From Blastomussa wellsi (taxonomy: Eukaryota > Cnidaria > Anthozoa > Scleractinia > Plerogyridae), in contig OX393565.1 in the NCBI GenBank assembly GCA_947652115.1, positions 19,023,543 through 19,087,542 of the forward strand: a stretch of DNA of 64,000 nucleotides, read 5' to 3'. Below the pieces are notes generated by a model. The model made no database searches and was not told where the DNA came from. It saw only the letters and a list, made by a program, of their open reading frames with translations. The first letter of the stretch is position 1; every line of letters starts with the position of its first letter. Positions 28,098-40,000 of this stretch are shown one piece after another. The position numbers and the translations under genes were made by a program.

Positions 28098-31000
28098 TAA
28101 CCAGTCAACAACAACAGTGAACCAACGAGGAAACTGGTGGCGTAATTTTTTTCAAGTTTGAGATGGATTAGCAAATCTGACCAGACATTTCAGTACACTA
28201 ACCTATGCTTAGCTTCTTAAAAAGGACAAGACTTGGAATTCATTTATAGTTTGACCAGTATGACAATATATCAATTCATTTTACAGGAGAGACGGAAAGA
28301 GCTCCGGAAGAAAACCGCTGCATCTTACATCGCGGACTCTGGCACATTCAAGATCCTAAAACCACTTCAGAAACTTAGCAAGACAAAAGGAGCTATGGCT
28401 GGAGTCACGCAAGCCGCTTGTATCGTGACTGAAGTGCCGGAAGTCCAACAAGGAGATACCAGCAATCAATTAAGTCTGGCGGAAACAGTCTTGTCTTGCT
28501 GTCAGTTGACAAAGACCAAATGTGAAACCTTTTTAAACAAGTTGCCGTTTTTTAAGCCAATGAGAAAAGGCATGCGTGCTGCTGCCGAAAGTGCAGCGTT
28601 TGACGCTGTTATCATAGGTGTTATCTTGTTGAATACCATTGTGCTCGCTCTATATCATTACGGGATACAACGATCATTCGAGAACATTCTGGACTTGTGC
28701 AACATGGTAAGAAAATATCGTTTTGGTGACCTATACTTTGCGTGCATTTCTCTTATAATTGATATATTTCGTGGTCTATTACAATAGGTGCTTTGCAACT
28801 GGCGATCAAATGGTACAAAATCCACCAAGTTTTAGGACCTCTTAGGGCAAGGCTTCGTTATGGGACATTCCAAACAAGGGAAATTCGAGCATACCTTGTT
28901 TTTGTAGGTCGCTTTGTTGTTGATTTTCTTTACCATGTGACTATAGCTGCAAAGGGCCCCATTAGTGAGCTTTGTTTGTTCGCTTATGTTTGGTCCAGTT
29001 CGCAGCTGACAAACCCCTGTTCACTAATGAAAATATTGCTATTTAGCTATAGCTAAATTCGCTCAATGATAATCGTGTTGAGACATGATCCGACGTGAGT
29101 TCACGACGTACCAAAATATTATAACTTTTCCAACCTCCTCTCCCAAGACATTCAGACTTCTAATCCAGAACGAAAAGGATGGTTTAGTGCCCTGCAGAGG
29201 CTAGTGACGAACTTGAATTCGCGCAATGTCAGTTACGTTTTATTCAAGTACGCGTAAATTATAAAAATCAGTATTTATATTTACTCTTATTTTATATAAG
29301 GTAAAACGTATCTTTCTGGTATTCACCTGCAGGTTTTCACGATAATCTTTGTTGTGGAGATGATATGGAAACTTATCGCCTTTGGTCCGCTGACCTACAT
29401 AAAGAGCCGGTGGAACATATTTGATGCTATCATTGTGATTGCAAGTGTGGCTGGATATCTTACAGAGTCTGGTGGAAGCTTCAGTATTTTCCGTAGCTTG
29501 AGGCTGGTAATTTACATGGCGGTGCTTTCGTTAATTTTAAAAAAAATTGCAGAGTCGTACTTATCAGAAGTGAGAATGGTTAATGCATTTGATGGAAATG
29601 AATTTATAAAATATAGACAAAATATTGGCATTGATCCTGTAGTATTTTGTAGAGATCTTTCAGATTTCAATTCCTTAACAAGTTGCAACTGATCGTTCGC
29701 CAATTTCCTCTTGCCTTTGCTTCATAATGAGGCAAAATAGTATGAAAAATGTTATCCTTTGAAAACGAGCATACAAGTGCAGCATATTTTCATTCATGAG
29801 GTTTTTCGACAACAGGTCTCCCGGTCGAAAGAGAGAGAAAGCCTGACTCCTAGAAGGATTCCATATTAAACGCGATCAAGAGAGGATAAAGAGTAAGAGA
29901 GGTAATCCCCCATATGGGCCCTATTCCTAAGGTAATCCGTCTCAAGTTATTTTTAGAACGCACTCGTTCTCGCGCGTATAATATGACCACGACGGACGAC
30001 TCTTTTTCCATCGTCGTTTTCCAGTGTCAATTGGTGTAGAAACTTTCTTGCAATCGTTTTCGTCTACAAAACATCTCAAAATATTTCCACGTCTTCCCCC
30101 AATTTATTTGAGGCCGCCTTGCACAATGCGGGAGGGTTTTCCGTGGATGATCTGCATGGGCTATCTACGTCATGAAAGTTCGCGCCATATGATTGGCTAT
30201 TTACTGATCCCTTTGGGATAGTGGTGATCTAAAAATAACTTGAGACGAATTACCTTAGGAATAAGGCCCATATGGAGGATCACCTGTTTTACACTTCGTC
30301 CTCTCTTGACGCGGTTTGACCAGAATTCTCATTCTATAATTTAAATTTGCATTCCTTAGTTAAGTTAATAAATACGTTATAATATGAAATGATTGTGAAG
30401 TTCGGCAATCTTAAAAGAAGAAAAAGACTTACGCTGTTACTAAAAACAACTTTGAAAAATCTTTGTTTTGCTTTCATACACTTTGGATTATAGTAATTAT
30501 TCAGTTGGCTTGTTTGTCGCACGCAACTTAGAGCCATTCGTGTTTACGCACGGTCAAGGCCAAAAGGTAAATAGCATATATAAAAAAAATTTCCTGGCTT
30601 CAAGACCATTTCATTTTGTTAACAAAGTTTCATCTCAGATATTATCAGATGGCAAATAAACACGAAACTTTATCATTAATATTCAGTTCCGAGTTCTGAA
30701 CCTTGCTCAATCCTGGAAGACCATGGCCAAACTAGTCGCGGCCATAACGAAGAGTGTTGGACCTGTTGGCAATATCACACTCATACTCGGTGTCATCATC
30801 TACATATTCGCTGTGGTGGGAATGAGGGTCTTTGGTGATGCTTACACAGAGGACAAGTTTGGCGAGGACGATGTACCGCGGTGGAACTTCAATGACTTTT
30901 GGCACGCGTCCATGATGGTGTTCAGGGTGCTGTGCGGGGAGTGGATCGAGCCACTCTGGGACTGCATGAGGGCCACAAGCCTGATGTCCATTTTGTTATT

Positions 31001-34000
31001 TTTACCCGCCTTTGTTATCGGAAATTTCATTGTGAGTACGTTCGTTTAATATGTTTTCCTTTTGACTAACATTGCACTCCTCTTCCGTTGAAATCGCAAT
31101 AATCTGTACTTTAAATTCGCGAAGCACAACCACGCATTTATAGGAAGATCAAGCCATTGCTCATAAGCAGCTCATTTGGCATATTCATAGAAATCCCAAG
31201 AAATAAATGGGCGTTTATTTTAAACATTATGCCTAATGCCCGTTTATGCATTAAGTCTTTATCCACTTTTGTTGTCTTGAAGGTTAATTCCTATGTTACA
31301 TAGGAATTTTATGAAAATGTAAATGCAGCGAAATTCATTTTTAATACAGGTTCTTAACCTCTTCATTGCATTATTGCTGAGTGCTTTTGATACTGAGGAC
31401 GATGATAACATTTCTGACGAGGAAGAGAGGCAGAACTCCAGACTGAAACGAATTCTAAGGAAACTTACTAAGACCAAAAAGACTCGGCTGTTCGTGGCTA
31501 CGTTTAAGGAAAGATACAAATTATACGAGGTGCAACTATTGGAGAGCAACGTAGCATCACAGGGGACGCCCATCAGAAAACAGGACGATGGAGGCCAAAC
31601 AGCCGGGAACCTTCAAGAAGGTAGGTATTGTACTAGCTTTTCAAAGGAAATAAACGACAAGGATTCAAACCCAGGACAAACTGGTGAGCGGTTAAGTTCC
31701 GCTATGTTTCTCCTATCTTCTTGAAACATTTCCTTTAATTTCTATGATCAGGTCGGATTTCGTCAGCAAGCAATTTCCCATTGATGTTTACACTTGATTT
31801 TCAAGTTATTTAAATTTGAGCACGGTGTTTTACAGTGTATTTCACCGTGGTACGGCCAAGGATTTTACAATTTGCAATATTTCCGATGAATTCAAATCAT
31901 AACAACGCCGATTTAGAGAATTTCTTGCTCCAATGTGGGGCGGGAGAGGAGAAAGGGTAATAAAAGCGTAAAATACTAACGATAGAATAATTGCATGATT
32001 GCTTGTAAATTTATGTATATTGAATGTAATTCTATAGATAGGTATTATGCAAAATGTGGATTCAAAGATTTTTTCTACAAACTTTCAACTTTAAAATCCC
32101 AGAATCCCCAATAGGTACTGTGAGTGACAAATAAAAAGTTAAGCTACATACTACTAAAATTACAAACTATCTTTACCAATAGCGAGGGCCTGGCCATTCA
32201 TTTGTTGCTAGGTATCGAACGAAAATGGGGGTAGTTGAGAATTGCAGTGAGCGAAGCCAACGAAAATGGGCTACACGAGCGAATTGCAGTGAAAAATGAA
32301 CCTTCATACAATTTCAAATAGTGGAGATAATTATTATGTGAATTCTACGGCATGTTATTTGCTAACAACCATAATTATGATTCATTAGTATAGAGCCAAA
32401 CAAAATTTGTAATGCTGTAACCTGGACGGTTCGCTTTGCTGAAATCGAATTATATATTGTTATAACCATAATTGACTCTCCGTTTTCTTGAAACCATATA
32501 TATGCTCATCATCAAGAATGTATCGTTTATCATCATAATAACTCAATGATATCTTATTTAATTGATAAGTTTCGAGTTGATGATATGTGATTTGCTTCTT
32601 ATAATATTCATATTGTGACGTATCGTTCTCTCCCCGAATAATGTTTCTTTGTAATCGTATATTTTCGTTTCCTTTTTAATAATATTTTCTTTATTTCCTT
32701 TGCTATACAATCATATTTATCATTTTTATCAAGTAGGAATACGTTTTTGAACGTAATCTGCAGAATTCAATAATTGGAATCCCACCACATTCATCTTTCA
32801 TTTTTTCAATTTCTTTCTTTTTTTTCTTTGAAGAAGAAATTACTTCCACTTTGATAATCTGAGTTATCATGGGTTATTGAGGAGTAATGATTCTTTTATT
32901 TTGTTAATAAAAATTAAATTTTCATTGAATATGTTACTTCCCCGAAATGTTGGCTTTACAACTTCTTTTAAAAATTTCTTTTCATTATTTATTATCTTTA
33001 TGCTGTCTCTTTCATAGAGATTCTCCATCGTCTCACCAAACACACTATTATTCATCAATTTAAAGACGTCTTTTTCAAATGGATTTTTAGCATTTGTTCT
33101 CCTCTGTGTGTTGAAATATATGTATTTCTTAAGGAAAGGTGATTGATTAAATTCAAGTACTCTATGTATTTCCTTAACTTTCATACCTAAAGAACGATAT
33201 ACGATGTAATACATATATTTCTTTGTGCAATAAATTAGGTACTAATTTATTAATCTTAACCATTTTCAAATCGAATTTATCAGTTATTTTCTGACAATAA
33301 GGAGGTAACATTTCATTGTTAACTTGAATTGATTCAGGTGCTACTGAGAAATCATTATGCAATTTATGTAAATACTGAGGATATTCTATGCCACATTCAA
33401 TTATCATTCCTTTCGATCGTGAAGTTTGATCGTCCGCGTGAGGGTTGTCCTGGGAAGGACTGTTGTCGGTGACGGTGACTGACGTTTCGACAACCTGGGC
33501 GGAAGTCATCATCAGAGTCATGTAAAGAGTTGTTTGTCAGTCTAATGTTATAAGTCTGGTTCGGAGCAACTGATTGGTCAGTTTAGCCGTGATGTTATTG
33601 GCTGTAAGACTCGAGTAGTTGATGTCGTCGGTCGAGATTGGTCGGTTTCATTCTGTCGGTAAAGTTTTAAAGTCGTTCTATTCGGTCTGTTTCTTTTGTC
33701 AATGTTGTGAATTGGTCATTTGTACGGTGCCGGTAGTTGCTGACTTCTGTTGAGAGGACTCTGTTCTGAGTTAGTAAACCAGCTTTCCAAAGTCCGTGGT
33801 TGAAAATAGTTAGTGCTGTAGGTCAACCAGTAAGCAGAGTCCTAGTCGATATTATAGTTCGTAAGTCGGTTAACTGCAGTTAAGAAGAAAGGAAATATAG
33901 TTTTAATTAAAAAAATTATTTTCTAATCTAAAATAAGTTATATGAGTATTGAAGAGTTTATGTATTGATAAGTTTATTGAGTATTTTCAACCCCTTCCAT

Positions 34001-37000
34001 CTTTTACACTCCATGTATAAGTATTTATAAGAATATAGTTGGTGATTTTATTAACAATCTTAATTTTAAAATAACACAACAATGATTTAGTTTTTTATTA
34101 ACAAAAAACGCTAATTGATAAATGTTTTTGTAATGTTAAGAATTTTTATGTTAAAAATATACTTTTAAAAGATTATTTAAATGAAATGAACAAGCTAATA
34201 ATGATTAATTATGAAATTTTTAGAAAAACAATTAGTTATATAATATAAATTAGTTAATTATTTAACAATTAGTTAATAATTGTATAATTATGGATAAATA
34301 TTGGGATAGATATAGTTTTGATTATTCTGAATATAATTATTTAAATTTTCAAATAGATGAATGTGTGGAAGGTTTTGAAAACATTTATTGTGTTATTTTT
34401 ATGAATGATATTATAAATTAGTTGAGAACATTTGATGAATTTAAAATAAAAAAACGGAAAAAGATTTACAATGTATAAATAATCTTATAAAAAAAACATA
34501 TTTCTAGAGGTTTTTGTAAAGGACATGATTATTTGATGAATGACTATTTATAAGAATTGTGCTTTAATTATAATATAATCAATAATGATCCAAATAATTT
34601 TGAAGCAACAGATAATATTTTAAAGTTTATTCATTACAATGAATATTATGAATTAAATTCTGAAAATAATTTTTGATATAGTTTTCATTCTCGTCTACAT
34701 TCCTTGAAAATCTTTTATTGTAAGTTTCTTTAAAAACCAGTGCTCTGTGGAGAATATGAAAATAAAAATATCCACATAGAACTGAATATTTATCTTGTAT
34801 GTGATTCTTATTGGAAGTAATTTTGAAACCTTTTGGTTTATTTTTTCAAATTTATTTTTCTGTCGTTTTGTTAATGTTAATACAAAATTTCCTTTTTTTA
34901 TTTATTCTACTTTTGTCTATTTAATAGATGTTTCACACCTTTTTTCCTATTGCTTTTTCCAACATTTTTATTTCTCCAGCAGTCAATAAAACTTTAGTAG
35001 TGATATAATATGCAACACTTCGTGTTCGTTTCTCTGTCATATATTATATCACTTAGACGATTACTACTTCCCTTCCAATTTTATTTATTACAAATTATTC
35101 TTCATAAAGTACAACAGCATATATTATGTAATTTTTCCTGCTGCTCTGACTGCCTTACCCAACCTGTAGTGGAAAAGCAATTGTTTTGGGTCATTATTTA
35201 AGTTAAATTCCTTTAAATCAAAATATATTTTATTTATTATTATCTTGCCACACAGAATAACTTACAAGTAGAATAGAAAAGATAATAAATAGTTAATTAA
35301 TATTAAATTTAAAATGAGCATACAAATTGGAAGAAGTGACTGTGGCGGGGAAATCTCCAAGAAGCAAAACTTATGAGAAATAGAGATTTCCCCCACGGGC
35401 AATATAAAATACTAGGCGGCATTTAGAAATAAAGAAAAGACGTATTTTAAGTGTATAAGTGTACTTAGACAAAAGACAGATATAATGTATATTAGTGTTA
35501 AAAGGTTCTTGTAATTATCCATTGTGAGTTGAGTTCCTGTGTTCACATCGTTCTTCCTATAACTGTATTCAACAAGGTCGGAAAGAAGTTTTGGTTTATA
35601 ATCACAATAGTATTCTAGTTCTGGGTAGAATGAAGAGTTGCCATATTGAAGTCTACATGTCGATAATGCAGCATTATCATCAGCTGCATTCCTACTTGGT
35701 ATGTTAAATGTATAATTAAGTTCATTGTTTGTCGTATTTGGTTGAATATAAACAAAAACATGTTCTACATTTTTTATTGAAAGAGTTGGTGATGGATGTT
35801 GCAGAAATTATCATAGGTAATTCCATTTTGAAGGTTTAAGAAAAGAGGAATCAATCATGTCCAGCAGATGTAAAATTAAGTCTTGCAACCACAGTTAAAA
35901 AACAAGAACAACAAATTTTGTTTCAACCCCAGCTCTGCGATACATAAATTCCTTATCACCATTCAATGGAATACCAATCTGGATTTGCATTGGAGGTAAA
36001 ATTCTATCCTGCAGTTGTTCAAAAAATGAAAATCTATTCAATGGAATTTTGCAAATACATCTTTTGATTCAGCAACATCTAAAACTCGTTTCAAAGGTTC
36101 TGTATCAGGAGTTGTTCTAAGGTCTCCTACTGATCTTTGTCTATCATGAAGATGCCAATTTGATACTGTAGCAATAGTTTTAGCATAATCTTTAGAAATT
36201 CAAGAAGTCCTTTTATGGATATAATCTGATGTAATCGTTTCCTTCATGAACAACTTTACCACCACTAGCCGTTTTTTAATCATTTATAATATTTAATATT
36301 ATCATTCGCTCGTGTAGCTCATTTTCGTTGGCCTCGCTCACTACAATTCGAAACTACACTCATTATCGTTCGATACCTAGCAAAAAATAATCCGCTATTA
36401 GTAAAGATTGTTGGAAAATTTTTTATTATGTAGCTTAACTTTCTCTTTGTCACTCACAGTACTTATTGGGGATTCTGGGATTTGAAATTAAACTGAAATT
36501 CCAAGAAAAAAATCTTCGAATCCCCATTTTGCATACTACTTAAATAATCTAGGTCGAGCTGAAATTATCGCCAGTGATAACCAGTCTCCAAAGAGGACGC
36601 CAAACAGGTACATTGTGGAAGTAGACGACTGTCTGCCGGAGTGCTGTATGTTCTCATTGTCGTCACACCTACACTTCAAGTGGCTAAAGTTACGGTGCAG
36701 TATCAGATGTCTGGTGGAGCACAAGTACTTTGAGTGGTTCATTCTTTTCACTGTTATGTTCAGTAGCTTCGTTCTGGTAAGAATAAATCTATCGCTGTTC
36801 TTATTTATGTAAAGGATTTCAATCGAGAAAAAGAACTACGTTCTTAACAGTTCGGCTATGAGTCCGACATTCCTATCAAAATCACAACATGACCACATAG
36901 AAGAAACGGGGTCCAGAAATGCTGGAGCAACACGTACGCTGAAAACTATCTGCAAACTGGAAAAGACGTGTCACTGCAATATCCCCCCACTGCATTTTCG

Positions 37001-40000
37001 TGTGCCTGTGTATGTTGTAATTGTCTCTTGACTACATGGCCCTCAACATGCCCTCCGTGTGCCAGCACTTTTATCCCATAGAGACCCGTGCAGTCCATTT
37101 ATCATGTTCAAAATGGCTAGCGGAATGACTCGCGGGCGCGTACGACCGATAGTGACGTCACCACAAGGTATCCGCTGACGTGTATTGTGTGGGAATATTG
37201 CGGGCTCAGGTCTAGAGTAGATATATGTTACTTTAAAGTTGTACAGGCAAAAAAATTACCACAAGTTTACATCTTTTCGATGCTAAAACGAATTGACAGC
37301 TGCCAAAATAAATAAAGTACCGGTATCACAGGCCATATCGCGGGCTCAGGTTTAGAACAAATCGAGGTCATCTTTTTTTAAGTTGACCGCTTATCAGGTA
37401 TGGTATATCATTGGATCGCGGGCTCAGTGAGATTATTTTCACAAAGAATTTTAAAAGAACCTTACCACCAAAGAAATAATATTGGAGCTCCCCTTTTAGG
37501 CTTGGCTAAATCTATATGATCACCATAGTGAGTATCGTATTAAAATTGCTAAAACAAATTTGATATTAATGACTTCAAAACCAAAGTCATTGTTGACCAC
37601 TGAAGACGCTGATATCGCAGACAAGTGAAATCGAAACCATCTTCCTTTCTTTCAGATTTTTGAGGACGTACACCTTACTGAGAGGCCACTCCTTCAAAAG
37701 GCGTTAGAAATTCTCAACTATTTCTTTGCTGCTATATTTTCCTTGGAGTTTATTCTGAAGATACTCGGTCTTGGTGTAGTTAGATATTTCTCTTCGGTTT
37801 GGAATTGTTTGGACGCCTTTATCGTAGCGGTGAGTTGAATGACATAAAACTGAATGACATAAGATTACCTGGATCCATCTGTGCAAAGGCGTTATTGGTC
37901 AATTCTAATTTTTTTACAGAGCACGTGCAGAAGGTATTTGCTGCTTGGCAACGTTCTTATTATCGATGCAGCCGTACGTGGTTATATAAAAAAGTATTTC
38001 CATCTAATTCAGTTAATAGCATAGTAGACTTATTAAGAGAAACATAAAATAGAAAACACGTTTATTACTTTCACAGATTTCGCTGGCTTGTCTGTCAGAG
38101 AACAAGCAGTTGTCAGTATTTCGATCACTTCGAACTCTCAGGGCACTACGACCACTCCGAGCTATATCTCGGATGGAGGGAATGAAGGTATTTAATTAAC
38201 CGTAACCTTTGTTAAATTAACTGAATAAATAACCTCGGTAAAATGAAATCCACAAATTTAAAGCACGCGAGTCCGCGAGTATCATTAAAAAGAAGTCACT
38301 TGGAGTTTAGGGGTTTTCAAAAAAAGCTGTATTTGCTGCAGGCATATAGTTTCTTTGATACCTTTACCTGCCTTTTAGGGGTCATAGGACACTTGTTTGG
38401 GATTTAATTATTTGGTGATTAAACAACAGGCCTATTGTTAATCAGACAGCTTGGGCTCGTCGGAATGCATTAAGCGAAAATATTAGCGTTATCGTTTATT
38501 ACTAATACTCTTTCGGTAATATCGTTCATATCAAGGCATGTGCTTAACCAAAACAAAGCCATATCTTATTTGTCATCTGAATTTTACTAGTACCATTCGC
38601 GCTTACATCCATTTTTACGTCCATTCACCGGTCATTTTAACACACTCAGGTTGTCATCAACGCATTATTCGCGGCCATTCCAGGTATCGGCAATGTTCTA
38701 GTGGTTTCGCTCCTCTTCTGGTTAATATTCAGCATCCTTGGTGTCCAGCTGTTCTCTGGAAAGTTCCAAGCATGCCTAGATCACGACGGTAAAAGAGTGC
38801 CTGCTAGCGTTATTCCCAACAAAACAGAATGCCTTGGTTTTCCAGCAAAGTACGTTTGGAAGAACTCTGAAGTGAACTTTGATAACGTGCTCAATGGTTT
38901 CCTTGCCCTTTTTCTAGTGGTAGGTTTATTGCCTTTCTGAAACGTCACTATTTAAATGGTACTAGTTTTCTTAAAAATACCGTTTGCAATATGCTTATGT
39001 CTTTAGTACATATTATTTCGTCTAAGTCGAATCTGCAACGCGCTTTCTATTAGGAAAACAAAATTCTGCGCATGTGCATTGGACCCAAATCGTCTGGTGA
39101 GCATGTCGCATACGACAGTCCTAAGCAAATCTGCACCGTCTTAAAGGGACACTGTCAAGCCTGGTTATAGAAATGTTTATGTTCTAATTTCCATATTATT
39201 GTACCAGTTGCCACCAAATACACGAATGAATTTGATAAATTGATTCCACAGAACAAGATAGAACAGGTATTTTGGGGAAGTAGTACAGGATCACAAGGAT
39301 GGAAGTGGATTGCAATTGATAAAAATTGATGTCTGTACAGGATGTTCAGAAATCAAAGCTGAATTTCTGGTGCAATTTTGTATCGTTATTTCTTTCGATC
39401 TTGGAGGAGCACCATTTCAAATACGATCGCGTTCTTACTAGTGCCTAGTCGGGTAAACATGATCTACTTTCATCAAACAAGTGAGCCACGGTTTCGTCAG
39501 CAGGACGTATATTTTATGAAGTTATGCTGACGTGGGAGCGGAGGCGCAGTGGCCTAATGGTTAGTGCGCTGGACTCCGGATCGGACGGTCCGGGTTCGAG
39601 CCCTGGCTGAGGCACTGCGTTGTGCCTCTCTCCACCCAGTTGCATAAATGGGTACCGGCGAAATAATGCTGGGGAGGGTAACCCTGCGATGGACTAGCCT
39701 CATCCAGGGGGGAGTAGAAATATTCCTAGCTGCTTAGTGCTACAGAAAGTGAGATAAGCTCCGGCAGTATCGATCGGCCACTAGACCCGAGGCTTTACCT
39801 TTAATTATACTGAGGGTATATTGTGTAAGTATCGAAAAGTGGCTTGAGTCAAATACGAGGCTTATCTCATTGAGACCTGCTGTGGGATTCAATAATAAGT
39901 TACGGGTTAAATTGCAATGTTTCTGTTGGTTGGTTAAAAATTTAATACTTAATTGCTAAATTGCAAATCTATTTTAAATGAAACAGTCAAGATAGACCAA

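Larger units (their letters stand above)
32041..36540 (-). mobile_element. Decayed Polinton/Maverick-type element in Nav intron 13
   Basis: About 240-bp terminal inverted repeats (left 32041-32284, right 36304-36540) bracket a very AT-rich interior. The minus strand carries a relic of protein-primed family B DNA polymerase (32867-33414) and a capsid-like relic (about 35460-36270). Full Polintons are much longer and also encode integrase, ATPase and protease, none of which I see, so this is an internally deleted copy. The target duplication is unclear. The outer right end is about 12 nt from the exon 14 acceptor. Confidence 0.75.

Noticed and set aside
36615..36812. Separate small gene starting at 36615
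   Set aside because: It is the internal part of Nav exon 14.
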